Shown: positions 9,541 through 18,800 of the stretch, in pieces
How the letters are laid out: every line of letters starts with the position of its first letter
Position numbering within the stretch: position 1 is the stretch's first letter
From: Bacteroidales bacterium
GTDB taxonomy: Bacteria; Bacteroidota; Bacteroidia; Bacteroidales; Lentimicrobiaceae
DNA length: 64,000 nucleotides
NCBI GenBank assembly: GCA_016709025.1
Contig: JADJEQ010000015.1
Coordinates: forward strand, 1-64,000
Direction of reading: 5' to 3'
Notes under the pieces: model-generated
Seen by the model: the letters and a program-made list of their open reading frames with translations, nothing else
Database searches by the model: none
Told to the model about the DNA's origin: nothing
Made by a program: the position numbers and the translations under genes

Positions 9541-10536
9541 TTAAAACGGTTTAAATCCGATAATTTCCCTGACTTCACGAACTGTTTTAGCGGCACTCTC
9601 GTGGGCTTTTTCCTTGCCCATCATGGCAACTTTCCGCAAATAAGGTTCATTGGCCCTAAGCTCATGGATTTTTTCACGGAAAGGTTCCGTAAAGTTAACA
9701 GCATCTTCGGCAAGTTGTTTTTTCATATCGCCGTAACGTATCCTGCAATTGTTGTATTCTTCCTCAAAAAAGACCAGTGTTTCGGGTTTTGAAAGAGCCT
9801 TCATCAGGTTGAAAATATTATCAATGGCCTGAGGTTTTGGTTGATTGGGCTCCGTCGGACCACTATCGGTAACGGCCTTCATTACTTTTTTCCTGATAAT
9901 TGCCGGTTCGTCATTCAGGAATATAGCATTGCCTTCGCCTTCCGATTTACCCATTTTGGTGCTTCCATCGAGGCCCGGGATTTTAATCAGCTGTTCGCCA
10001 AAGTTGTAGGCAACAGGTTCCGGGAAGAAATCAACGTTGTATAAACGGTTGAAACGGTTGGCAAAGGTACGGGTCATCTCAAGATGCTGTTCCTGATCCT
10101 TTCCTACCGGCACTTTATGGGCTTTGTGGATGATGATATCGGCGGCCATCAGGGTAGGGTAGGTCAGTAGTCCGGCATTGATGTTGTCGGGTTGTACCCT
10201 TGCTTTGTCTTTAAATGAAGTTACCCGTTCAAGTTCGCCAAGATAGGCGTTCATATTGAGAAACAGGTACAATTCGGCTGTCTCGGGCAGGTCGCTCTGA
10301 AGGTACAGGGTGGCTTTCTCGGGGTCGAGGCCGGCAGCCAGGTAGTCAACCAATACACTTTTAACATTCCCGTGCAGATCGGCCGGGGTAGGGTGGGTGG
10401 TTAATGAATGGTAATCGGCGATAAAAAAATAACAGTGATTCTCATCCTGCATTTTTATAAAATTCCGCAGAGCGCCAAAGTAGTTTCCGAGATGCAGGTT
10501 ACCGGTAGGTCTTATTCCACTTACAACTGTGTCCAT
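9541..10536 (-). CDS. trpS: Tryptophanyl-tRNA synthetase
   Basis: The 331-residue product has the normal bacterial TrpRS length and charges tRNA-Trp in the cytoplasm. It begins MDTVVSGIRPTGNLHLGNY, which contains the class I HIGH-like motif HLGN (about residues 16-19). The KMSKS-like loop is KMGKS (about 194-198). Other family marks are DQEQHLEMTR and the tail KVREIIG-like VREVREIIGFKPF. The ATG at 10536 gives the standard N-terminus. It is on the same strand as the RNase G/E gene, about 100 bp downstream of it. There is no visible T-box or leader; expression may come from its own promoter or by read-through. Confidence 0.96.
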   Translation of the reverse strand: MDTVVSGIRPTGNLHLGNYFGALRNFIKMQDENHCYFFIADYHSLTTHPTPADLHGNVKSVLVDYLAAGLDPEKATLYLQSDLPETAELYLFLNMNAYLGELERVTSFKDKARVQPDNINAGLLTYPTLMAADIIIHKAHKVPVGKDQEQHLEMTRTFANRFNRLYNVDFFPEPVAYNFGEQLIKIPGLDGSTKMGKSEGEGNAIFLNDEPAIIRKKVMKAVTDSGPTEPNQPKPQAIDNIFNLMKALSKPETLVFFEEEYNNCRIRYGDMKKQLAEDAVNFTEPFREKIHELRANEPYLRKVAMMGKEKAHESAAKTVREVREIIGFKPF

Positions 10537-10638
10537 ATAGATATGCTTATTCAGGGCTTGTCTTCAATAACTGCCCACCATGCAAAAATAAAACTTTAAT
10601 TGATAGAAAAGAGGAAAATGGGGCTAACGGACTGGATC

Positions 10639-12189
10639 TTACATCTTGATCTCATCCCCGGCCTTGTTATAGAAATGATACTCAAGCAAATGGTAAGAAG
10701 GCATGGGTTTCAGCCTGATCCACCGCTTAAAGGTAAAATACCATTTCATCCTGATTGAAGGTAAGCCATTTACAAGGTAGGCGTAAATGTATGGATGCAA
10801 AGCCAGCTGAAGATATGGCTCATTCTGATCCTTAAACAGGTAACGTATGTTGTTTTCAATCTGGTCGATGATGATGATGCTCGGCTTGATTTCACCGGTA
10901 CCGCCACATGAGGGACATTTCTCAAGGATCTGTACATTCATTTCAGGACGTACGCGCTGACGGGTAATCTGGATCAGGCCAAATTTACTGGGAGGCAGAA
11001 TGGTATGCTTGGCATGATCCCTGCTCATCTCATCCTTAAGTTTCTGGTAAAGCTTACGACGATTGAGACCTTCGTGCATATCGATAAAATCGATTACAAT
11101 AATCCCACCCATATCGCGCATGCGCAATTGCCGGGCAATCTCTGTAGCCGCTTCCAGGTTAACAGCAAGGGCATTCATTTCCTGTGAAATTTCAGAATTC
11201 ACACGATGACCGCTGTTAACATCAATAACATGCAGGGCTTCGGTGTGCTCAATAATCAGATAAACACCACTTTTAATGGTAACAATTTTACCAAACGAAT
11301 TTTTTATCTGTTTGTCGATTCCGAAATGCTCATAAATCGGGACTTTGCCTTTGTAAAGTTTAACAATTTCAACTTTTTCAGGTGCGATGGTGCCGATATA
11401 GGCTTTTATTTCTTCGAAAATCCCCGGATCATTTACATGGATATTATTAAACGATTCGTTGAGCAGATCGCGCAGGATGGCAGAGGTACGGTCAATTTCA
11501 CTCAGGATTCTCTGGGGAGCCTTTGCTCCGGCCAGTTTAGCTATGCAGATATCCCATTTGGCCGTGAGATTGCGCATATCTGCGTCGAGGTCGGCTACCT
11601 TTTTGTTTTCGGCAACAGTGCGGATGATGACTCCGAAGTTCTTTGGCTTAATGCTCGTGATCAGCCGTTTAAGCCGGTTGCGTTCATCAACGCTCTTGAT
11701 TTTCTGTGAAACCGATACCCTTGATGAAAACGGAACCAGCACCAGATAACGACCTGCAAAGGATATTTCTGATGAAACCCTGGGGCCTTTGGTAGAAATC
11801 GGTTCCTTGGCAATCTGAATGAGTACCTGTTGATTTGAAGTAAGTACCGATGTTATTTTTCCTGTTTTTTCAATATCCGGCTCCAGTTCAAGATCCGCGA
11901 TAGTAGGCGTCTCAGGTTTCCCGGTAAGGGTAAGCTTCAGGAGTTTGTTCAGCGAATTGACCTGGGGGCCCAGATCGAGATAGTGCAAAAATGCATCCTT
12001 TTCGTACCCGACATCAACAAAAGCAGCATTCAGCCCGGGCATAATCTTCTTGACTCTACCTAAATAGATGTCGCCGACTGCAAAATTATTGTTGCTCTTT
12101 TCTTTGTTAAGCTCAACCAGATCTTTGTCTTCAAGCAGCGCAATATTCACCTCCGATAGACCTGCGTCGATAACCAGTTCCTTATTCAA
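10639..12189 (-). CDS. rng: Ribonuclease G/E family endoribonuclease
   Basis: The product (about 516 residues from this start) has an S1-like domain near the N-terminus (GDIYLGRVKKIMPGLNAAFVDVG), then the RNase E/G catalytic region with GGIIVIDFIDM (the Mg2+-binding Asp segment), MRDMGG and a zinc-link motif CPSCGGTG. It processes rRNA precursors and mRNA. I chose the TTG at 12189 because family members begin with the equivalent of MNKELVIDAG. An alternative TTG at 12282 has an upstream GGAGGT at 12288-12293 and would add 31 residues not seen in relatives. A strong hairpin lies just upstream (12291-12339) and could regulate this gene. Confidence 0.92.
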   Translation of the reverse strand: MNKELVIDAGLSEVNIALLEDKDLVELNKEKSNNNFAVGDIYLGRVKKIMPGLNAAFVDVGYEKDAFLHYLDLGPQVNSLNKLLKLTLTGKPETPTIADLELEPDIEKTGKITSVLTSNQQVLIQIAKEPISTKGPRVSSEISFAGRYLVLVPFSSRVSVSQKIKSVDERNRLKRLITSIKPKNFGVIIRTVAENKKVADLDADMRNLTAKWDICIAKLAGAKAPQRILSEIDRTSAILRDLLNESFNNIHVNDPGIFEEIKAYIGTIAPEKVEIVKLYKGKVPIYEHFGIDKQIKNSFGKIVTIKSGVYLIIEHTEALHVIDVNSGHRVNSEISQEMNALAVNLEAATEIARQLRMRDMGGIIVIDFIDMHEGLNRRKLYQKLKDEMSRDHAKHTILPPSKFGLIQITRQRVRPEMNVQILEKCPSCGGTGEIKPSIIIIDQIENNIRYLFKDQNEPYLQLALHPYIYAYLVNGLPSIRMKWYFTFKRWIRLKPMPSYHLLEYHFYNKAGDEIKM

Positions 12190-12290
12190 AACCTCAGTTT
12201 TTATTATGTAGTGAGTAACAGCAACACAAGAACGACAAACTACCGGCAGTCTATACCAGAAGTGTCGTTTATGTTGATACAAGGATTACC

Positions 12291-12339
12291 TCCATCATGT
12301 GTTTATGCAGAATAGTTACTGCTAAAAACACATGATGGA
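12291..12339 (-). promoter_or_regulatory. Long leader hairpin between the mS38-like gene and the RNase G/E gene
   Basis: TCCATCATGTGTTT at 12291-12304 is exactly complementary to AAACACATGATGGA at 12326-12339, a 14-bp stem. The intervening loop holds a second small stem (GCAG/CTGC). No T run follows on either strand, so it is not a typical terminator. On the minus-strand transcript it lies directly before the RNase G/E reading frame. It could be an RNA processing or autoregulatory element, as known for the 5' leader of E. coli rne; that is inference. Confidence 0.6.
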
Positions 12340-12360
12340 ACTCCTTATGGCCAGGAAATA

Positions 12361-12450
12361 TTATTTCTTTTTATGCCTGTTCTTGCGCAAACGTTTTTTC
12401 CGTTTGTGCGTTGCCATTTTATGTCTTTTTCTTTTTTTTCCGCTTGGCAT
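12361..12450 (-). CDS. AURKAIP1/COX24 (mS38-like) small ribosomal protein, 29 residues
   Basis: A tiny gene encodes MPSGKKRKRHKMATHKRKKR followed by LRKNRHKKK: 29 residues, about 60 percent Lys, Arg or His. This sequence type (PSGKKRKRHKMATHKRKKR) matches the short Bacteroidota proteins annotated as AURKAIP1/COX24-domain proteins, relatives of mitochondrial mS38, which binds the small ribosomal subunit. The ATG at 12450 and stop at 12361-12363 are clear. It sits 30 bp downstream of the HU gene on the same strand, a common neighbour arrangement, and is followed by the 12291-12339 hairpin. Ribosomal association is inferred from the family. Confidence 0.85.
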   Translation of the reverse strand: MPSGKKRKRHKMATHKRKKRLRKNRHKKK

Positions 12451-12480
12451 GATAAATAATTTTAAAAAATGAACATCTGC

Positions 12481-12765
12481 TTATTTAACCTTGTTCTTAA
12501 CGTCGAATACGAAGGTCTTGGCAGGTTTGAAAGCGGGAATGAAATGTGCAGGAATGATGATGGTAGTGTTTTTCGAGATATTACGACCGGTTTTTTCAGC
12601 CCTTTTCTTTGTAGTGAAACTGCCAAATCCTCTGAGGTAAACATTTTCACCGTTGGCAAGAGAGCCTTTTACTGCGTCCATAAAAGCCTCAACAGTCTGC
12701 TGTACAGCAACCTTCTCAATATTGGTCTTACTAGCAATTTCAGCTACAATTTCTGCTTTTGTCAT
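12481..12765 (-). CDS. HU-family DNA-binding protein
   Basis: A 94-residue protein, the normal HU length: MTKAEIVAEIASKTNIEK at the N-terminus, the dimer-forming helices, then GFGSFTTKKRAEKTGRNI at the base of the DNA-binding arm. The arm carries IIIPAHFIPAFKPA in place of the usual NPxTG-type wording (a proline is still present for DNA intercalation). It compacts and bends DNA in the nucleoid. The ATG at 12765 is preceded by a Bacteroidota -7 box at 12815-12822. The mS38-like gene follows on the same strand and may be co-transcribed. Confidence 0.93.
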   Translation of the reverse strand: MTKAEIVAEIASKTNIEKVAVQQTVEAFMDAVKGSLANGENVYLRGFGSFTTKKRAEKTGRNISKNTTIIIPAHFIPAFKPAKTFVFDVKNKVK

Positions 12766-12814
12766 GTTGATTAGTTGTTTTAATGATTTGAAAATAAATT
12801 TTTTAAACGGGGTG

Positions 12815-12822
12815 CAAATATA
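12815..12822 (-). promoter_or_regulatory. Putative -7 promoter box for the HU gene
   Basis: On the minus strand the sequence TATATTTG matches the Bacteroidota -7 consensus TANNTTTG and lies about 50 nt before the HU start. A good -33 box at the right distance is not evident, so the call rests on the -7 element alone. Confidence 0.5.
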
Positions 12823-12905
12823 AAGTTTTTTGCGACAATAAGAAAATAATCTGTTTTTTTTGCACCCAATTGCCTCTATTTAAGTGATTTTCGGAAATAC
12901 ACCCA

Positions 12906-13967
12906 ATGAACTTCAACCAACTGATATCGGAATGGTATCATTTAAACAAGCGCGACCTCCCCTGGCGCAGATCCAAAGACCCTTATAAAATATGGGTTTC
13001 AGAGATTATTCTGCAACAAACACGTGTAGATCAGGGACATGATTATTTCATTCGTTTTCTGGAACGTTTCCCGGATGTAGCAGCCCTTGCCGGGGCCGGC
13101 GAAGAGGATGTCCTGTCGGTATGGAAAGGATTGGGCTATTACAGCCGCGCCCGGAATATGCATAGTACAGCAAAATATGTGGTCGAAAATCTATCGGGAG
13201 TATTTCCATCAGACCACGCTACCTTATTAAAGCTCAAGGGTATAGGCAGTTATACTGCTGCGGCAATCTCATCAATATGCGCCAATGAACCAAACCCGGT
13301 GGTTGACGGCAATGTGGTAAGGGTGCTTTCACGACTGTATGGTTTTATGGAGCCGGCAGGTTCCCCGCAGTCTCAAAAACTGGTTTATGCCAAAGCCGGG
13401 GAACTGATTTCTCATGAAAATCCGGGTGACTTTAACCAGGCGGTGATGGAATTCGGCGCTACCTGGTGCAAACCGGCCAATCCGCTCTGCAGTGAATGCA
13501 TCTTCCGGCAGGATTGTTACGCTTTTAAAAACAAACTGGTTGATAAGCTTCCCATGAAAAAAAAGGAACTCGTCCGCCGGATCCGGTTTTTCAACTACCT
13601 TTTTATTCCTGTCCATGATAAAGGGATAGTTCTTTATAAACGTTCAGGAAACGACATTTGGCAGAATCTGTGGGAACTTCCGAACCAGGAGTCAACAGCC
13701 GCCCTTTCTCTTTCAGAGATCACCAAAACTGAACTCTGGCATAAAATCATCGGCAAAGGCCACACAAAGGTTGTGAAAGCCATTGATTATAAGCACATCC
13801 TGACCCATCAGTTGATCCATGCGAGATTTTTTATTTTAGCTGTTGAACCATCTACCCTGTCCATACCGGATGATGAACTCTGGAAGGTTGATAAGCCTCT
13901 GGTGTCGGGCCTCCCGGTTGCCAGACTGACCGAACGGTTTTTGCAGAAAATGGATATTTCTGTGTAA
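12906..13967 (+). CDS. mutY: A/G-specific adenine glycosylase MutY
   Basis: A 353-residue protein that removes adenine mispaired with 8-oxoguanine. It starts with LISEWYHLNKRDLPWRRSKDPYKIWVSE, has the helix-hairpin-helix LKGIGSYTAAAI followed by the catalytic-Asp region NPVVDGNVVRVLSR, and a 4Fe-4S cluster motif CKPANPLCSECIFRQDC (C-x6-C-x2-C-x5-C, about residues 193-209). The C-terminal part (about 225-345) is the NUDIX-like 8-oxoG recognition domain. The ATG at 12906 fits the family N-terminus. It diverges from HU and lies 92 bp before ssb. Confidence 0.96.
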   Translation: MNFNQLISEWYHLNKRDLPWRRSKDPYKIWVSEIILQQTRVDQGHDYFIRFLERFPDVAALAGAGEEDVLSVWKGLGYYSRARNMHSTAKYVVENLSGVFPSDHATLLKLKGIGSYTAAAISSICANEPNPVVDGNVVRVLSRLYGFMEPAGSPQSQKLVYAKAGELISHENPGDFNQAVMEFGATWCKPANPLCSECIFRQDCYAFKNKLVDKLPMKKKELVRRIRFFNYLFIPVHDKGIVLYKRSGNDIWQNLWELPNQESTAALSLSEITKTELWHKIIGKGHTKVVKAIDYKHILTHQLIHARFFILAVEPSTLSIPDDELWKVDKPLVSGLPVARLTERFLQKMDISV

Positions 13968-13999
13968 GAACACCGGATTTAACCAGTGCATATGTATTC

Positions 14000-14030
14000 T
14001 TGTTTTTTAATGTGAATGACCGTATATTTG
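14000..14030 (+). promoter_or_regulatory. Putative Bacteroidota sigma-70-type promoter of ssb
   Basis: A TTG at 14000-14002 and the -7 box TATATTTG at 14023-14030 are separated by 20 nt, matching the Bacteroidota pattern (-33 TTG, -7 TANNTTTG). The ssb start codon is 29 nt beyond the -7 box. Confidence 0.6.
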
Positions 14031-14059
14031 TAGTTACTTAAACATAAAAAGCGAAAACC

Positions 14060-14488
14060 ATGGCAAGAGGTGTTAACAAGGTAATTCTGATCGGTAACCT
14101 GGGGAAAGACCCTGAAATTCAGAATTTTGACAAGGGAGTAAAGAAAGCAGCCTTTTCACTGGCAACCAGTGAAACTTATCGCAACCGCGAAGGAGTGGAA
14201 ATTGAACAGACCGAATGGCACAATATTATTTTGTGGCGCGGTTTGGCCGAAGTAGCGGAGAAATACCTGAAAAAAGGATCGCAGGTTTACATCGAAGGGC
14301 GCATCCGCAGCCGTTCATACGAAAAAGATGGCCAGAAACGGTACATTACAGAAATAGAAGGCGAAACGCTGAATATGCTGGGCGGGCGCTCCAATTCAGA
14401 GCAATCAACCTATACCCCGGCAAGCAGTGAAACCAACAGTGCCCCGCCACCGGCAATGCCGAAAGAAGAAGATGATTTACCATTCTGA
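14060..14488 (+). CDS. ssb: Single-stranded DNA-binding protein
   Basis: A 142-residue protein with an OB fold (residues 1-108): MARGVNKVILIGNLGKDPE, FSLATSET, TEWHNIILW, AEKYLKKGSQVYIEGRIRSR. A flexible Ser/Pro-rich linker follows and the protein ends EEDDLPF, the acidic tip that recruits replication and repair proteins. It binds single-stranded DNA as a tetramer. It has its own promoter (14000-14030) and an intrinsic terminator (14505-14542), so it is probably monocistronic. Confidence 0.97.
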   Translation: MARGVNKVILIGNLGKDPEIQNFDKGVKKAAFSLATSETYRNREGVEIEQTEWHNIILWRGLAEVAEKYLKKGSQVYIEGRIRSRSYEKDGQKRYITEIEGETLNMLGGRSNSEQSTYTPASSETNSAPPPAMPKEEDDLPF

Positions 14489-14504
14489 TGGAGGCACCGA
14501 ATAA

Positions 14505-14542
14505 CAAAAGCCGGAGTTGCTGCACAGCGATTCCGGCTTTTG
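14505..14542 (+). terminator. Intrinsic terminator of ssb
   Basis: CAAAAGCCGGA at 14505-14515 pairs with TCCGGCTTTTG at 14532-14542 (11 bp) and is followed by a T run (GCGTTTTTTGG). It starts 17 bp after the ssb stop. Confidence 0.8.
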
Positions 14543-14592
14543 CGTTTTTTGGTTAGTTCTATTTTTACTATAGTCAGTTAAATTAAAGAATC

Positions 14593-14616
14593 ACGCAAAG
14601 ACGCAAAGACGCAAAG
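14593..14616. repeat. Three perfect ACGCAAAG octamers
   Basis: ACGCAAAG occurs three times in tandem (14593-14600, 14601-14608, 14609-14616), preceded by GAATC. The same octamer family forms the arms of islands at 34158-34500, 51064-51785 and 60041-60455. Here only one arm is present. The rest of the 14543-14724 spacer shows nothing else. Confidence 0.85.
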
Positions 14617-14724
14617 TATTGGTATTCAGTATTTTAAAAAGCAAAGTTAAATTTTATCAATACTCTGATAACCAGCTGTTTGCAAATATTTAACGAAGTA
14701 TTTGATTTCAGGAATAAAAATGCC

Positions 14725-15693
14725 TTATCGAATAGAAAGAAATTTCCTAAACTTAATCGGATTTTTACCCGTACCGGTTTCCAGGATGCGGTCGATGTCG
14801 AGGTTGGTTTCAATACCCATTTCATCCATCATCACCACCATATCTTCGGTTGATACCAGTCCGGTGATGCTTGAATCCCTGTAATAGTATGCGCCTGTTC
14901 CGGCTACCGGAACCCCGTCCACAAAATTGGCAGGCTGGCCGCCGATGCCTCCCAGGGTTGATTCGTAGTTGGTCATTCCGGCCTGCAGTGCCGCCAGTAC
15001 ATTGGCCAGGCCCCAGCCACGGGTGGTATGGAAATGCACAATGTGTTTTTCGGGCCGCGGAACGCTGTCGAGCAACATCGAATAGTAGCGGTAAACCCGG
15101 TCGGGTGAGGCTGAGCCATCGTGGTCGGCGTGTTCCACATCGTTGGCGCCGATGTCGAGCCAGCGTTTGGTAAATTCAATGGCTTTTTCCATCTTCGTCG
15201 GACCTTCGATCGGGCAACCCCAGATGGTGCTCACCGTTCCGTTTACCTTCAGCCCGGCATCGTGTGCCAGCGGAATGTACTTTTCGGCCATCTTCCAGTA
15301 ATCGTCGAGCGATAATCCTGAATTCTTGCGGTGGTGCGATTCGCTGGTTGAAACCATCAGCAGGATGCGGTCGGGTCCCCAGCCCTCTTTGCGGGCCTCA
15401 ATGGCACGCTCAATGGCCTTCTCGCGGATGGTAATGTTGGTGAGGCTGACACCGCTGATAAGATCGGCAACTACTTTGCTTTTCCGCAGGCGTTTCATCA
15501 GATCATCGGCATCTTTGAACTGGGGCATCCCTGTCGGATTCCCGAAATTGGTGACTTCAATGTGTTTGAAACCCGATAAGATCAGTTGTTCGGCCACCCA
15601 CAACTTGGCTTCGGTGGGTATAAATTTTTCCTCGTGCTGGAAGCCATCACGTACCGTGATATCGCCGATGGTTACTTTTTTGGGGTAATTCAT
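14725..15693 (-). CDS. HMG-CoA lyase-like (HMGL/DRE-TIM metallolyase) enzyme
   Basis: A 322-residue TIM-barrel enzyme of the HMGL-like family, which cleaves or forms C-C bonds next to acyl-CoA or 2-oxo acids using a divalent metal. The family opening is TIGDITVRDGFQ (about residues 7-18), with the catalytic Arg-Asp pair; then HIEVTNFGNP and, in the C-terminal half, a metal-binding HFHTTRGWGLANV plus GGIGGQP. The ATG at 15693 is chosen; an upstream ATG at 15717 would add eight weak residues. It differs from the second HMGL gene at 48368-49231, which sits in the leucine cluster, so this copy may have another substrate. It diverges from the hybrid regulator gene at 15889. Confidence 0.8.
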   Translation of the reverse strand: MNYPKKVTIGDITVRDGFQHEEKFIPTEAKLWVAEQLILSGFKHIEVTNFGNPTGMPQFKDADDLMKRLRKSKVVADLISGVSLTNITIREKAIERAIEARKEGWGPDRILLMVSTSESHHRKNSGLSLDDYWKMAEKYIPLAHDAGLKVNGTVSTIWGCPIEGPTKMEKAIEFTKRWLDIGANDVEHADHDGSASPDRVYRYYSMLLDSVPRPEKHIVHFHTTRGWGLANVLAALQAGMTNYESTLGGIGGQPANFVDGVPVAGTGAYYYRDSSITGLVSTEDMVVMMDEMGIETNLDIDRILETGTGKNPIKFRKFLSIR

Positions 15694-15888
15694 GGTGTTA
15701 TAAATGATTAAATTCAAAGCAATTTAAGAAAAAATTGGCAGGTATTGACAATAAAAACAGAAACTGCTGTATGTTGTTCAACGAAATAACTGCTATCCCT
15801 GCCATAATGTGTGAATTATATAAAACAGTTTTCCTCAGGGTTGACTATTTTTACTGAATATTTGATCATCACCGACTCATAGATCAAT

Positions 15889-18800
15889 ATGCCGGGAAAA
15901 CATATAAAGCTGATCTTATTTCTCTTCCTGTCGCTTTCGCTGAAGGCGCAGTACAACACCAATGTGCACTCCATTTCGCGCAGGGAAGGCTTGTCGAACG
16001 GGGCAGTCAACTCGATTGTGAAGGATGCCGAAGGGTATATGTGGTTCGGCACCTGGAACGGGTTGAACCGTTACGACGGAAGCAGCATTGTAACCTTTAT
16101 GCCGGGAGGAAGACCGTTTTCGCTGCACAACCATGTGGTAAGAGAGCTTTATCCCACCGAAAGTGGACCCTTATGGATGCTGACCAACAGAGGCATCAGC
16201 CGTTACGACAACCTGACAAACAGGTTCTACTCATTCTTTACCAGCGAACCGGAACAGATCAATTATGAAAATGACATTTCGTTTTGCCATTCCGATAAAT
16301 CCGGAACACTGGCGGCTGTTTACGGAAGCGGAATCTACCGGTACGACAGTGTTGCAGGGCAGTTCTTTAAAATCAGGTTTGAGCAGGGTTCGCTTCCGGT
16401 ATCATTGGGAATAAAGCGTCTGTATGCCATTGGAAGCGAATTCTATTGTATTACCGGGGATAATATGCTGTTCAGGATCTCGGGGAATAACCTGGTGAGC
16501 ATTATGCAATTGCCTTTGAGCGCGGCGATTTCGTCCTCTCTGGGGGTTCTCATCCGGCAGCGGCCCTATCTGCTGATCACCCAGCGGGGCGCCAATGCCA
16601 TGGTAGCCGACATTGAAAAAGGGCGCGTCAGCCCGGTCAACGTAGCCGATGACATCATCACCTCCTTTGCCCCCTCTGCCGATCGCGGAAGGTTGTGGGC
16701 CGGAACCGAAAAGGGCAGGATTTATAGTCTGAACATCTCCGGCTGGAAACCCGAAATACTGAATACGCTTTCGGATCTGTTGATCAATAACCCCATCGCT
16801 ACCAGGGTTTTGAGTATCTGCGAAACGGAACCGGATATCCTTTGGATCGGCACCGACGGCAACGGCGTGTATAACCTCAGGCTTTCTGAATTTCCCAACA
16901 AAAGCCTTTCATCCAGCCAGTTGTCGTATCCGATTGTGCGCAGCATCCTGGTTACCTCCGGTAAATATGTTCTGATAGGGACCAAAGGTGGGGGAATCGA
17001 TGTATTTGATCCTTCTGGAAACCGAATTAAGCGATTATCTGTAAGGGATGGCCTGAGCAACAACTCCGTGCTTTCGTTTCACGAGCGGAAAGATGGAAGC
17101 ATCTGGGTGGGAACCGATGGACAGGGCATCGATATTATTTCACCGGATTTTAAAACAATAAAAAATTTTCCTGAAGATTTTACGCCGGTCTCCAGCCCGG
17201 GGTTTGCCTCGGTTTACCGGATACTGGAAGACAATGATCAGCGCCTGTACCTTGGCACCAGCGGGTTCGGGGTAATCATGGTTGAATTTGACAAGAACAA
17301 ACCATCCAATCCCATCAATGCTGAACAATTGATCCTGGATAAAAGCATCAGACCCGGAAGCCGGCAAAAACAGATTGTATATGCACTTACCCTGGAGCGG
17401 CCGGGAATTATCTGGATTGGAACCCGGGGATTTGGGGTGTTTCAGTACAATACCATCACCAAGCGTGTACTTGCGCAGTTCAGCAGCAACACCCATCCCG
17501 GAGAGATTAAAAACGACGACATCCTGGCGCTGTTTACCGATGGCGCGCAGAATATCTGGGTCGGAAGCAGTTCCGGAATATATTCGATTTCTCCCGGTTT
17601 GAACGGTCCGGCGAAAATTTCAGGATTCAATCTGAATGAAGACATTTCCAGTACGTCCATACATGCCATTCAGATGGACAGCCAGGGAAGCCTGTGGGCA
17701 ACCACCAACCAGGGACTTTCCTGTATCGACCCAGCAAACAGGACAGTTAAGAGTTTCAATACCAACGATGGACTGATCAATGTTGAATACAGCGACGGTG
17801 CTTCGTTTTTTGACCGGGAAACCGGGCTGCTGTATGCAGGCGGGACTATGGGTGTTGACATTATTCAAACCCGTGAAATCAAGTTCGCATCCCTGTTTCC
17901 CCCGGTCGCGATCAACGACTTGTACATCAGAAACCAGCTGGTTGAAATTGCGGAAGAGGGAGTGTTGAACAGCCGTATGAACCTTCAAAACAGTCTTATA
18001 CTCAAACACAACCAGAACGCGCTTACGTTTTATGTTTCCCCGCTGGTGTACTGGGGCAAAGAGCGGCACAGGATATCGTACAGACTGAAAAACTTTGATG
18101 ACAACTGGGTGGTAAACATGCAGAACCAGGCCATTGGTTTCACCAATCTGGCGTCAGGTAATTATGTACTCCAGCTTCGGGTGAGCGACGAGAACGGCAA
18201 CTGGTCGCAACAGATCAAAGAGGTTAAAATAACCATTAATCCTCCTTTCTGGCGCACATCGTGGGCTATTGCAGGCTACATATTGCTGATTTTGGGCATA
18301 CAGTATTTAATAATCCGCTCATACCGCAGGCGGGAGGCACGCAGGAAAGAGGCTTCTTTGCTCGAATACAAGCAACAGAAGGAAAAGGAACTTCAAAATT
18401 ATAAAATTGAGTTTTTTACGAATGTAGCCCATGAGTTCCGGACACCCCTCACACTGATCTCATCGCACATTCATACCCTGATCGCCGAAACAAAAAGCGT
18501 CAGCGAAAACCCCCGGCTGTTAAAGGTGTACAACAACAGCCTTAAATTGCAGAAATTGGTACTCGAGATCATTCAGTTCAGGAAACTGGAGAAGGGCAAA
18601 GAGCCACTCAACATCAGCAAGGTAAACCCGGGGATACTTGCGCAGGAGGTTATTTCTGATCTGGAACCGCTAGCCGGCAAAAACGAAATTTCCTGTGAGG
18701 TTATCTGTAGTGGAAATGAGTTTCTGGTGAATACCGATTCCGATAAATACCAGCGGATTCTGACCAACCTGGTTTCCAACGCCATAAAATACAACCGCCC

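Noticed and set aside
12291..12339. Intrinsic terminator
   Set aside because: The stem is strong but no T run follows on either strand.
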